A stretch of DNA of 64,000 nucleotides from the NCBI GenBank assembly GCA_964542915.1, contig CAZIVP010000008.1:62001-126000 (forward strand), given 5' to 3'. Every line of letters begins with the position of its first letter. Position 1 is the stretch's first letter. This DNA comes from CAZIVP01 sp964542915. Its GTDB lineage: Bacteria; Calditrichota; Calditrichia; Calditrichales; Calditrichaceae. The position numbers and the translations under genes are program-made. Shown piece by piece: positions 43,309 to 51,795 of this stretch. The notes under the pieces are model-generated. The model saw nothing but the letters and a program-made list of their open reading frames with translations, did not search any database and had not been told where the DNA came from.

Positions 43309-44130
43309 ATGGCGATCATATATTTTGCAAAAGTACAGGCAACCGGTAATGATTTTGTAATGATTGACGCCGGTCAAAATTCAAAACGCTGGTTTTCACA
43401 ACAAAGAATTCGGACCATGTGCGACCGAAAGTTTGGTATTGGAGCGGATGGTCTTATCCTTCTGCAAAAACATAATAATAAAAATCGACTCAGTATGGAT
43501 TATTTCAATGCCGATGGTTCTAAGGCAGAGGTTTGTGGCAATGGCATAAGAGCGTCGGCTTTATTTGCCTATATTTCGGGAATGATCATGAGAGAGACGC
43601 CCTATACGCTTAAGACGGGCGACGGAAACCATAAACTGATGTTTAATAATCCGGATGAAATAACGGTGGAAATCAAGATTAAAAGCGGTGTAAAACATTT
43701 GGATGAAGGTTTATTTAAACTTCCCGATGATATGAGGGTGTTGGGCTTCGTTAATACCGGCGTGCCGCATTTGGTCGTACAAATGAATAATCCGGCAACG
43801 TCTGAGGCGGTAACCGATATCGGCCGGTATCTGCGAAATCACGATCACTTTAAACCCGATGGCGCTAACGTAAATTTTGTGGAATTTACTAATGCGGAAA
43901 CGATAGGCGTCCGAACTTACGAGCGCGGGGTGGAAGAAGAGACGCTTTCATGCGGCACGGGGGCGGCGGCAACCGCCCTGCTTTTATGGCGGCAGTATCC
44001 CGATCTAAAACCGGAGTTATCGGTGCGTACCCGCGGAGGGACATTGAAACTAAGGCGCATCGATAATGCTGTATTTTTATCCGGCCCGGCCCGGATTGTT
44101 TTTTCAGGCCAATGGGTATTCTCTGAATAG
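43309..44130 (+). CDS. dapF: Diaminopimelate epimerase
   Basis: DapF converts LL- to meso-diaminopimelate for lysine and peptidoglycan synthesis. The 273-residue enzyme has two related halves, each with an active-site cysteine: C76 in VCGNGIRASALF and a second in SCGTGAAATALLLW. Length is typical (about 274). Other supporting segments are KVQATGNDFVMID and NADGSKAEV. Its presence implies meso-DAP-type peptidoglycan. Confidence 0.94.
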   Translation: MAIIYFAKVQATGNDFVMIDAGQNSKRWFSQQRIRTMCDRKFGIGADGLILLQKHNNKNRLSMDYFNADGSKAEVCGNGIRASALFAYISGMIMRETPYTLKTGDGNHKLMFNNPDEITVEIKIKSGVKHLDEGLFKLPDDMRVLGFVNTGVPHLVVQMNNPATSEAVTDIGRYLRNHDHFKPDGANVNFVEFTNAETIGVRTYERGVEEETLSCGTGAAATALLLWRQYPDLKPELSVRTRGGTLKLRRIDNAVFLSGPARIVFSGQWVFSE

Positions 44131-44173
44131 GATGTTTTGCAATTGAAATCGGTCATTGTTTTTGGAGGAAAAT

Positions 44174-45115
44174 ATGGGAAAAGTTCTAACCATAGTATTG
44201 GGGCTCTTTTTGATTTCTTCATGCGCCTGGTTCAGGGCGGAAGTAAAGGAAGAGGAGCCGCCGGAGAAGAAACCTTCCAAAGAAGAATTGATGTTCCAAC
44301 AAGCCGAAGAATGGGTTAGCGAGGGAATCGAACATTATAAAAATGAAGAAGATAGCCTTGCCGTTGTATCATGGCGTAAAGCGCTGGAAATCATCCCGGA
44401 AGATGCGGAAGTACACAATTGGGTCGGTATTGCGTTACAACGCATGGAAAAACCCGAACAAGCACTTTCGGCGTTCAAGAGAGCTGTGGAACGCGATTCC
44501 AGCTACTACCAGGCAATCAACAACGCCGGTTATATGTTGTTTCTGCTGAAGCGCTACGATGAAGCGCTTAGGATGTTCGAACAGTGTTTGCAGATTAAAC
44601 CGGATTATAAACCCGCACAACAGAATAAGCAACTTACCGAACGTATTCTGGTAGGCGGTCTGCGAAGAGAAGCCTTTGATTTAAGCGAAACCGCTGCCGA
44701 CCAATACGACTATGAAAAACAAATTCCACTGTACAGGCGCGCCCTGAATTTGGATTCCACTTATGCCAAAGCACATAACAATATCGCAGTGGCGTATTAT
44801 TATATTGATAAACAGGACAGTGCTTATCACCATCTAAAAAAAGCGATCAAATATAACAATGAATATCCGGAGGCGATCAACAATCTTGCCATGCTGTATA
44901 AAGTTTATGAAAACTATGATACAGCCATTAAGTTGTTTTTAAAAGCCATTTCATTGAAACCGAGGTATATCGGCGCCATGAACAATCTGGGCGAAACCTA
45001 TTATTTAAAAGGTGAAATGAAGAATGCAAAGCGCGTATTCAGCACGGTTTTGGATTTGGAACCGGAGAATGATATTGCACAACGGTGGATAGAACGCCTG
45101 AAAGAAAACGAATGA
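44174..45115 (+). CDS. TPR-repeat lipoprotein
   Basis: I place the start at ATG 44174, behind GGAGG at 44164-44168; an in-frame TTG at 44156 precedes that site. The 313-residue product has a lipoprotein signal ending LISSC, then a charged linker and about seven TPR units. Examples are AEVHNWVGIALQRMEKPEQ, YQAINNAGYMLFLLKRYDEA and YIGAMNNLGETYYLKGEM. TPR lipoproteins hold multi-protein complexes together at the envelope, and no partner is evident. The next gene starts 13 bases later. Confidence 0.8.
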   Translation: MGKVLTIVLGLFLISSCAWFRAEVKEEEPPEKKPSKEELMFQQAEEWVSEGIEHYKNEEDSLAVVSWRKALEIIPEDAEVHNWVGIALQRMEKPEQALSAFKRAVERDSSYYQAINNAGYMLFLLKRYDEALRMFEQCLQIKPDYKPAQQNKQLTERILVGGLRREAFDLSETAADQYDYEKQIPLYRRALNLDSTYAKAHNNIAVAYYYIDKQDSAYHHLKKAIKYNNEYPEAINNLAMLYKVYENYDTAIKLFLKAISLKPRYIGAMNNLGETYYLKGEMKNAKRVFSTVLDLEPENDIAQRWIERLKENE

Positions 45116-45128
45116 CGAAGGAGGATAC

Positions 45129-46208
45129 ATGTACATCGTTCTGATGGCCGGGGGGGTTGGGAGCCGATTCTGGCCGCGCAGCCGTGCATCAAACCCTAAA
45201 CAAATGCTGAATATTGTCGGCAAAAAATCGATGTTGCAGATGACGTACGAAAGAGTAAAGGCATTAACCGACAACGATCATATCCTGGTGGTAACCAACG
45301 AGGACCTGAAAGAATCCATCAAAAAACAATTGCCGAACATACCGGAAAAGAATGTCATCGCAGAACCGTTTGGACGGAATACGGCGCCGTGTATCGGGCT
45401 GGCGGGAACCATCATACGAAAGCGCGAACCGAATTCGAACGATGTGATGGTTGTACTACCGGCGGATCATCTTATCCCTGATGAGGAACAATTCAGAGAT
45501 GCGTTGAAGGTTGCCGCCCAGTACGCCTCGCAAGAAAAAGTACTAATCACGATGGGTATCCGGCCCAGTTATCCCGAGACGGGCTACGGTTACATACAAA
45601 AATCCAGCCCTATTACCACCATTGACGATCGAACGATTTACAAAGTTAAAACATTTGCTGAAAAACCCAATATGGAAACGGCGGAACGCTTTTTGGAGAG
45701 CGGCGATTTCCTTTGGAACAGTGGAATGTTTATTTGGTCTTTGCCAACCATCATGAGCCAGTTTGAAGAACATTTACCCGAAATTGCCGAAAGTATGCAA
45801 CGATTGAGCGATTATGTGGATACGGAAAAAATGGATGAAACTATTTACGATATATACTCCCGCCTGCGCTCGACGTCTATTGATTATGGTATTATGGAAG
45901 TTGCTGATAATGTTTGTGTTATTGAAGCGGATTTTCGTTGGAACGATGTAGGTTCATGGGAGGCAGTGTACAAATTGAGTGAGAAAGACACCAATGGAAA
46001 TTCGGTGCATGCCGATGCTTTTGTAAATATCGAGGCGCAAAATAATCTTATTTTTTCGGACAATAAGTTAGTGGCGATGGTGGGCGTCGAAAATCTGGTT
46101 GTGGTCGAAACCGAGGATGCCATACTCATCTGTAAAATGGATCGTTCGCAAGATGTAAAAGATGTGGTCGATCAATTAAAGCGTAAGAAAATGAAGCAAT
46201 ATCTGTAA
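45129..46208 (+). CDS. Mannose-1-phosphate guanylyltransferase
   Basis: This 359-residue nucleotidyltransferase makes GDP-mannose from GTP and mannose-1-phosphate. The N-terminal signature is MAGGVGSRFWPRSR (GxGxR) with PKQ; FGRNTAPCIGLAG, LPADHLIPDE, FAEKPNMETA and LWNSGMFIW are typical of ManC-type enzymes without the isomerase half. It starts at ATG 45129 behind GAAGGAGG. GDP-mannose would feed the polyprenol-phosphate mannosyltransferase at 21911 or fucose/rhamnose-type pathways. Confidence 0.9.
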   Translation: MYIVLMAGGVGSRFWPRSRASNPKQMLNIVGKKSMLQMTYERVKALTDNDHILVVTNEDLKESIKKQLPNIPEKNVIAEPFGRNTAPCIGLAGTIIRKREPNSNDVMVVLPADHLIPDEEQFRDALKVAAQYASQEKVLITMGIRPSYPETGYGYIQKSSPITTIDDRTIYKVKTFAEKPNMETAERFLESGDFLWNSGMFIWSLPTIMSQFEEHLPEIAESMQRLSDYVDTEKMDETIYDIYSRLRSTSIDYGIMEVADNVCVIEADFRWNDVGSWEAVYKLSEKDTNGNSVHADAFVNIEAQNNLIFSDNKLVAMVGVENLVVVETEDAILICKMDRSQDVKDVVDQLKRKKMKQYL

Positions 46209-46238
46209 TTCAAAGTGAAAAAAATGTACAACTGAACA

Positions 46239-46508
46239 ATGGAACAAGATCAACTGCTCGAAGAATTTCTGCGCGTTTTGGGAAATATGTCGATTGTAAT
46301 CAAGTACGATCGCGGTAACTTTCATAGCGGTTTTTATCGTTATCGCGAACAGAATTGCTTATATTTAAATAGAAAATCGGACACAGAAACCAAGCTGAAA
46401 ACCATCATCGAAGGTTTAAGCGATGACGCTTTTTCAGAGATGCAAGAGAATACCGAACTCAAACGATTAATAGACGAAGCGGAAAAGAGTAACATCATTA
46501 AGAAATAG
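46239..46508 (+). CDS. Small hypothetical protein
   Basis: An 89-residue protein without signal peptide or transmembrane segment. It begins MEQDQLLEEFLRVLGN, has a short beta hairpin (SIVIKYDRGNFHSGFYRYRE) and ends in charged helices. The composition looks coding and it lies 30 bases after the guanylyltransferase gene. I do not recognise the family. Confidence 0.6.
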   Translation: MEQDQLLEEFLRVLGNMSIVIKYDRGNFHSGFYRYREQNCLYLNRKSDTETKLKTIIEGLSDDAFSEMQENTELKRLIDEAEKSNIIKK

Positions 46509-46689
46509 ACGCGGGCCGGGTTATCTGGCGTTAATCAATATCCTGATGTACCGAATTGATACATGGCAGCCAAGTGGGTAATAGTTCAAATGACGTTACA
46601 CAAAACGGCTAAAAGATGGTACAACAATGAGCGAATCGTCAATCATAAAACTTGCAAAATGAAGTTAAACCCATCAATGGAGGTATGTT

Positions 46690-47028
46690 TTGCAATTTGA
46701 AGGAAGAGGGGCAAAACGGGTCGAATCGGAAAACCTGGTATTTTATCGATTATCCGACGATAAAGGCGAAATGATCCGTGAAGGTATGGCCAAAACTCTG
46801 GATATTAGCCGAAGCGGCATGGCTATCGAAAGCAAGGAACCCATGGAAGCGGAGCAGAGAATCGAGGTTCATATCGGCGTCGGCGAGGATGTGGTTAAAA
46901 CAAAAGGTACGGTCCGTAATGTAGATCAAACGGAAGAAAAGAAATTTCAGGTGGGCCTTGAATTCGACTACTTGACCGAAGAGGATCTGAATAAAATCGG
47001 GATGGTTCATCCGGAAATTTTCTCCTGA
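46690..47028 (+). CDS. PilZ-domain protein (possible c-di-GMP receptor)
   Basis: The 112-residue protein starts at TTG 46690, six bases after GGAGG at 46679-46683; an ATG at 46685 is out of frame. It is a stand-alone PilZ domain with both cyclic-di-GMP contacts: R6xxxR10 and D38-I-S-R-S-G43 (DxSxxG). Such proteins link c-di-GMP to motility, adhesion or polysaccharide production. No cyclase or phosphodiesterase gene is in the window, and it stands alone between gaps. Confidence 0.8.
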   Translation: MQFEGRGAKRVESENLVFYRLSDDKGEMIREGMAKTLDISRSGMAIESKEPMEAEQRIEVHIGVGEDVVKTKGTVRNVDQTEEKKFQVGLEFDYLTEEDLNKIGMVHPEIFS

Positions 47029-47266
47029 ACGATAAAAAAAATGTTAATAACTTTTTTTGCGTTAAATATTGGGATTAAGTAAACTACCGCCTAACTTGGC
47101 CCTAATATTCAATTACTATTCACAAACAGTGTAGTTATTGCAAGAATGAATCTACTTAATTCGCTGGTTAGAAAAGTAGGCGGTGCAGTAATGATTCAAT
47201 GTCCTACCGAATATTATTTCGATATTTCCAGAACCCCGCCCTCAGCATACATAAAAAGGAGGCTTT

Positions 47267-49357
47267 ATGAAGCAATTGATTACGTCTGTTCTTATCTCTT
47301 TTCTGTTGACAATCCCGCTTTATTCAGATGATTTAAAAACCCCGCATAATAACAAACGCTCGGATGAACACGCCAGAGTTGTAAAACGGGTGGTAAATCC
47401 TGAGCAGCAACAAAGCTATACAACGCTCAAAACCAACAACCGTCTTGAAGATAAAACGATTAGGCCCTTCGCCTTCCACAGCACTCATAGTGCATTCCAT
47501 GTCGAAGTCGATTCTTCGATCAACGGCTATGGTTGGCTTAATCCAAGTATAAAGGGGATCGATCGTTATGCCAGTGATGGATTTTTGTTACTCGGATATC
47601 GGGATTATAAAATAGGCAGTGAGGATTCGGGTATATTAGGGGCTGTATCGCTTGATGTTTCGGAAGGCCTGGAAAGCGCTCAGACAAACGATGATATCTT
47701 TCAATATACAGAGTTAAATGCCGCTATTTCCGAAAATACGATTGGCGCACGTTATCCCGGCGCGATAGCTCTGGATTTACCGTTTATTCATTTTAACCAA
47801 TATGTAAGCGGCGATGCCAACACCACACCGGCAATATCGCATCCTTATGTGATTTCCGATTATTTAGAAGGGTATGGGTTTAACGGTGGCGACTGGACAG
47901 AGCCGCATCGTATGGATGAGGGCTATCAGCATCATGATGTGACCGACGGTAATCGTTTGTGGAATGGACCGGTGACGATCGTTAAAGATGCAGGCGGTAC
48001 CTATCATTATGCCGCGATATATTCCAACTGGTTTCTGGATTCCGAGGGGCAACAGAACGATTATGTTGTACTGAATGCCAGTACGGATGATCCCGTCTTT
48101 ACAGGCTGGGATATCGATACGGACCCTACCGTGGTCGATACCAATGAGGTAACATTGCTCAGCCCCACAATCGCCATGAATTCAAACGGTTTCGGCGTCA
48201 TTGCGGGTGCAGGTAACCTGGGCCAACTCGATTCTTTGTTTTATGACACTTTGCGGATTACCTATTTGACCACCAATGATTACGGCGTTACCTGGTCCGA
48301 GCCGGCGGTGGTTTCGCCGGAGGAAATGGGTATACCCTCGTATGTCAATGCCGAGGACTCCCTGATTCTTTATCTCGAATATGAAGAAGATGATACTACG
48401 CTTGTTTCTTACGACGGTCCAACCAAAACCTGGATTCAATCGGATATGGACGCCTTTGTTGGCGAAGATAATACTATCTATATCGGCGCTAACATATTTT
48501 GGGGAAGGCCATCCGGTAAACACGGCATCTATGTATCTCCTTATTACAGCGGACAACATGTCGCAATGTATGACGCAGGCACGGAAACATGGAGCGGTAG
48601 CCAAATAGCCTTTTTAAACGGTTCATTTGAGGGCGATGAATTTTTTGAAGGTCAGTTCGCCTATTTTTGGGGATCGGAAATTGACATTGCCATGGACGAT
48701 CAAAATAATCTTTATGCCGCGTGGCTGGATCGTCGTCGTACGGAAATTGAAATGGGCGATGCTCCAAGGTATGTCTCAACGATCGATGGAGGGCAGGCGG
48801 ACTATAAAACGGACATCTACGTAAGCCAATCGGTTGACGGCGGCCAGGTATGGAGCGAACCGATTAATGTTACGGATACACCCTCGAAAGATGAATACGA
48901 ATTAAATATGGTAAGAGAGGTCTCATCGTCTAACGGCGGGACTGTGCATCTGGCCTATTACATACCCAACATTACGGATGAAACGCCTGCTTCGGGCGAT
49001 GCCTATGTCGATTATGTGAACCATCTTTGGGTCGCCGAAGCTTCAATGATGACCACGGAAGTTGGAGAGAATTTTGCTCAATCCAAACCGACGACCTTTC
49101 GATTGGAGCAAAATTATCCCAATCCCTTCAATCCGGCTACGACTATACGTTTTACCGCTCATAATAGCGGCGATGCCTTACTGGAGGTGTTTAACGTTTC
49201 CGGCAAAAAAATAAAAACACTGTTTGATGGCCGGGTTATTGAAGGAAAAGAATATCGGTTTGATTTTAACGGCAACGGCCTAGCCTCAGGCGTCTATTTC
49301 TACCGTCTTAATCTTGCGAATAAAACAGCGATTCGCAAGATGGCATTGATTAAGTAA
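47267..49357 (+). CDS. Secreted sialidase-like (Asp-box) T9SS protein, copy A
   Basis: The 696-residue product has a signal peptide (about 1-21), an N-terminal linker and a beta-propeller core with Asp-box repeats: TNDYGVTWSEP and SVDGGQVWSEP follow the SxDxGxxW pattern of sialidase folds. IFWGRPSGKHG and AWLDRRRTEIE are shared with its paralog at 49485. A T9SS type A-like sorting domain closes it (LEQNYPNPFNPATTI to IRKMALIK). Classical sialidase catalytic residues cannot be placed with confidence, so substrate and activity are unknown. GGAGG precedes the ATG at 47267. Confidence 0.72.
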   Translation: MKQLITSVLISFLLTIPLYSDDLKTPHNNKRSDEHARVVKRVVNPEQQQSYTTLKTNNRLEDKTIRPFAFHSTHSAFHVEVDSSINGYGWLNPSIKGIDRYASDGFLLLGYRDYKIGSEDSGILGAVSLDVSEGLESAQTNDDIFQYTELNAAISENTIGARYPGAIALDLPFIHFNQYVSGDANTTPAISHPYVISDYLEGYGFNGGDWTEPHRMDEGYQHHDVTDGNRLWNGPVTIVKDAGGTYHYAAIYSNWFLDSEGQQNDYVVLNASTDDPVFTGWDIDTDPTVVDTNEVTLLSPTIAMNSNGFGVIAGAGNLGQLDSLFYDTLRITYLTTNDYGVTWSEPAVVSPEEMGIPSYVNAEDSLILYLEYEEDDTTLVSYDGPTKTWIQSDMDAFVGEDNTIYIGANIFWGRPSGKHGIYVSPYYSGQHVAMYDAGTETWSGSQIAFLNGSFEGDEFFEGQFAYFWGSEIDIAMDDQNNLYAAWLDRRRTEIEMGDAPRYVSTIDGGQADYKTDIYVSQSVDGGQVWSEPINVTDTPSKDEYELNMVREVSSSNGGTVHLAYYIPNITDETPASGDAYVDYVNHLWVAEASMMTTEVGENFAQSKPTTFRLEQNYPNPFNPATTIRFTAHNSGDALLEVFNVSGKKIKTLFDGRVIEGKEYRFDFNGNGLASGVYFYRLNLANKTAIRKMALIK

Positions 49358-49405
49358 GCGATATGCGCCGGCAAGTCCGTTCATGCTCAAAATAACGGAT
49401 TTAAT

Positions 49406-49419
49406 TTGATTTAAATCAC
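49406..49419 (+). promoter_or_regulatory. FNR/CRP-type palindrome upstream of the second sialidase-like gene
   Basis: TTGATTTAAATCAC matches the FNR consensus TTGAT-N4-ATCAA in nine of ten positions; its core TGATTTAAATCA is a perfect palindrome (49407-49418). A GATAAT hexamer (49448-49453) downstream could be the -10 element. The site is 66 bases before the ATG at 49485. Chance occurrence is possible. Confidence 0.35.
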
Positions 49420-49484
49420 CCTGAAAGCGGGCAAAATAATCTAATTAGATAATCAACAACCTAACTCAATTAAAGGAGGCAATT

Positions 49485-51680
49485 ATGAGAGTATCCGTTA
49501 CGATCATAATGACCGCAGTTTTCCTGTTAAGCAGCATGGCGCTTGCGGAAAAAAAACCTAAACTGGTCAAGGGTATTGATCCCGCCATTAGTGAAGCGCC
49601 CGCCTGGAAATCACAATTACGCCCCGTTACGTTTACCGAGCCCAATGTACAATACTATACACCGACTTACACACAGAAAGAGCGCTGGTTGAGCCGCCTT
49701 CATAAAGCACAGGGTACCGCGTATCATGTACAGATTGACAGCTCGAAGAACGGCTATGGATGGCTAAACCCGGCTATTCGGGCTTTGGATCGTTATAAAG
49801 GTACCGATATCTGGGACGGCGGCGCCGTTGATATGCTGCTGGTGGCTTATCGCCAGGCTATCCCCGGCGATGATTATACCGGCCATATCGGGGCGCACGA
49901 AATCGATGTGAGCAACGGTCTGGAAGGCTCCACCAAATACCGCGCCGAGCAGATTAATGGCAGTCTGGAAGGCCAGGGCGGAAGGTATCCCGGCGTTGTG
50001 GCCGGCGATTATCCGCTGGTAGCGTTCAACTGGTATGTGCGCGGCGATGCACAGACGGAGCCGGCCTTTTCGCATCCGTACCTCATGACCGATTTTAATG
50101 CCTGGCGCGATCCCAACAATCCGGTCGAATTTTTTGATTGGACGACGCCGGATTATAAGATGGATGAAGGCTGGTTGCATCCCGACATTGAGGCCACCGA
50201 TTATAGCCCTTTCCAGGATTGGAAAGAAAACCGCTTATGGAACGGCTCGGTAGATGTCGTGAAAGACGCTGGTGACGAATACCGGTATGCCGCCATTTAC
50301 GAAAACTGGATATTGGATTCCGAGGTGTATTCCGAAACCGACAATTATGGTCTGGAAAGTGATGACGTGATCCTGAATGCCCATACCGACGACCCGGCAT
50401 TCGGATGGACCTTTGGGTGGGATGAAGGCAACGATCCCCATATTATCAATCCCGAAGACGCGCTCTTGTTAAATAAAGCACTGGATATGAACGATAATGG
50501 ATTCGGCGCTGTGGCGGCGGCCGGTCGTCTTGGATATTATCATCCCGATTCAGCGCTTTATTATGACACTTTACAAGTGGTATATACCACAACCGATGAT
50601 TATGGCCTGACATGGTCCGCTCCCGATACGGTTGGTTTTGCCGAAATGGGCTTGCCGGCTTATCACCATGCCGAAGATTCGTTGATAACCTATTATGACG
50701 AGAACGACTCATTGATCTCCTATGAAGGCCCTACTGAAGTGTATATGCAATCCGATATTGATGTTCTGGTGAGCGACAATGATGACATCTATATTGCATG
50801 CAATCTCATGTGGGGCAGGCCGAGCGGCGCCCATGGTCTCGTAATTTCGCCATACTATAGCGGACAGTGGGTGGCTATCTTTGACCAGGACTCCTCTTAC
50901 TGGACGGGCAGACACATCGCTTATATGAACGGCGTTTTTGAAGGCGACGAGTATGTGCCGAACCATTTTGCTTACTACTGGGGCTCGGAGATCGACCTGG
51001 CCTTTGATGACACCGGCAACCTGTTTGCTTCCTGGCTCGACCGTCGCCGGACAGATGTCGAGTTAGGTGAACTACCGCGTTATAGCAACAACGGAGAGCC
51101 CGCCGATAGCTCCGATCACGATTACAAGGCCGATATTTATGTGTCGCGTTCCTGGAACGGCGGATTTTCATGGAACAGTAAAGTGAATATCACCGACTCA
51201 CCGACCATTGATGAGTACGAACTGAAACTGTCGAAACATGTGGATAGTCGTAATGACGGTACCGTATGGGTTGGCTACAGCTTATGTACCGATCCGTCCT
51301 CAGGGGATCTGTCCGCGGATGCATATGTCGATCTGCCCAACCAGGTTTGGATAGGCGAGGGCAGCGGATTATTCCCGCCATCCAGTATCGATCGCGAGGA
51401 AGAAACCGTCATACGGGCTTATGCCCTCAGCCAGAACTATCCAAATCCGTTCAATCCAACGACCAATATTGAATTTACACCCATGAAAGCCGGCAAGGCC
51501 AAACTGGAAGTATTCAATATTCAGGGACGTAAAATTTCAACCCTTTTTGAAGGCAAGGTCGATCAGGGTCGAAGTTACAAGGTACAGTTTGACGGAAGCG
51601 GCATCGCATCGGGTATCTATTTTTACAAACTGAATGTGGGCGACCAGGTTGAAGTCAGGAAGATGGCACTGGTTAAATAA
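49485..51680 (+). CDS. Secreted sialidase-like (Asp-box) T9SS protein, copy B
   Basis: The 731-residue protein has a signal peptide (about 1-21, ending ALAE) and is a full-length paralog of the product at 47267. It shares YGWLNPAIRALDRY-like and LMWGRPSGAHG motifs, YYWGSEIDLAFDD and WLDRRRTDVE. Asp-box-like segments are TTDDYGLTWSAP and SWNGGFSWNSK, the latter degenerate. The sorting domain is LSQNYPNPFNPTTNI to VRKMALVK. AAAGGAGG precedes the ATG. The two copies arose by tandem duplication. The second copy carries a possible FNR-type site upstream, so the pair may be regulated differently. Confidence 0.72.
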   Translation: MRVSVTIIMTAVFLLSSMALAEKKPKLVKGIDPAISEAPAWKSQLRPVTFTEPNVQYYTPTYTQKERWLSRLHKAQGTAYHVQIDSSKNGYGWLNPAIRALDRYKGTDIWDGGAVDMLLVAYRQAIPGDDYTGHIGAHEIDVSNGLEGSTKYRAEQINGSLEGQGGRYPGVVAGDYPLVAFNWYVRGDAQTEPAFSHPYLMTDFNAWRDPNNPVEFFDWTTPDYKMDEGWLHPDIEATDYSPFQDWKENRLWNGSVDVVKDAGDEYRYAAIYENWILDSEVYSETDNYGLESDDVILNAHTDDPAFGWTFGWDEGNDPHIINPEDALLLNKALDMNDNGFGAVAAAGRLGYYHPDSALYYDTLQVVYTTTDDYGLTWSAPDTVGFAEMGLPAYHHAEDSLITYYDENDSLISYEGPTEVYMQSDIDVLVSDNDDIYIACNLMWGRPSGAHGLVISPYYSGQWVAIFDQDSSYWTGRHIAYMNGVFEGDEYVPNHFAYYWGSEIDLAFDDTGNLFASWLDRRRTDVELGELPRYSNNGEPADSSDHDYKADIYVSRSWNGGFSWNSKVNITDSPTIDEYELKLSKHVDSRNDGTVWVGYSLCTDPSSGDLSADAYVDLPNQVWIGEGSGLFPPSSIDREEETVIRAYALSQNYPNPFNPTTNIEFTPMKAGKAKLEVFNIQGRKISTLFEGKVDQGRSYKVQFDGSGIASGIYFYKLNVGDQVEVRKMALVK

Positions 51681-51712
51681 CCTAAGTTAACATAAATCCC
51701 CTAACATACACC

Positions 51713-51744
51713 GGCAGGCAATGTGTAGCTATCCATTGTCTGCC
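51713..51744 (+). terminator. Hairpin between the sialidase-like gene and the TonB receptor gene
   Basis: GGCAGGCAATG (51713-51723) pairs with CATTGTCTGCC (51734-51744), 11 pairs with one G-T wobble and a ten-base loop. Only a short T run follows, so termination may be weak. It may alternatively mark an mRNA processing point or a leader element for the receptor gene. Confidence 0.45.
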
Positions 51745-51795
51745 CTTTATAAAAGTTTCATGATTGACAGGAAACAGTTACAGGTTGGGAATCTT

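Noticed and set aside
47085..47181. Separated inverted repeat ACCGCCTA / TAGGCGGT upstream of the first sialidase-like gene
   Set aside because: Only eight bases at about 80 bases distance; expected by chance at this length.
47146..47331. A 61-residue frame starting at 47146 that overlaps the sialidase-like gene start
   Set aside because: It overlaps the signal peptide region of the real gene in another frame and has no ribosome-binding site.
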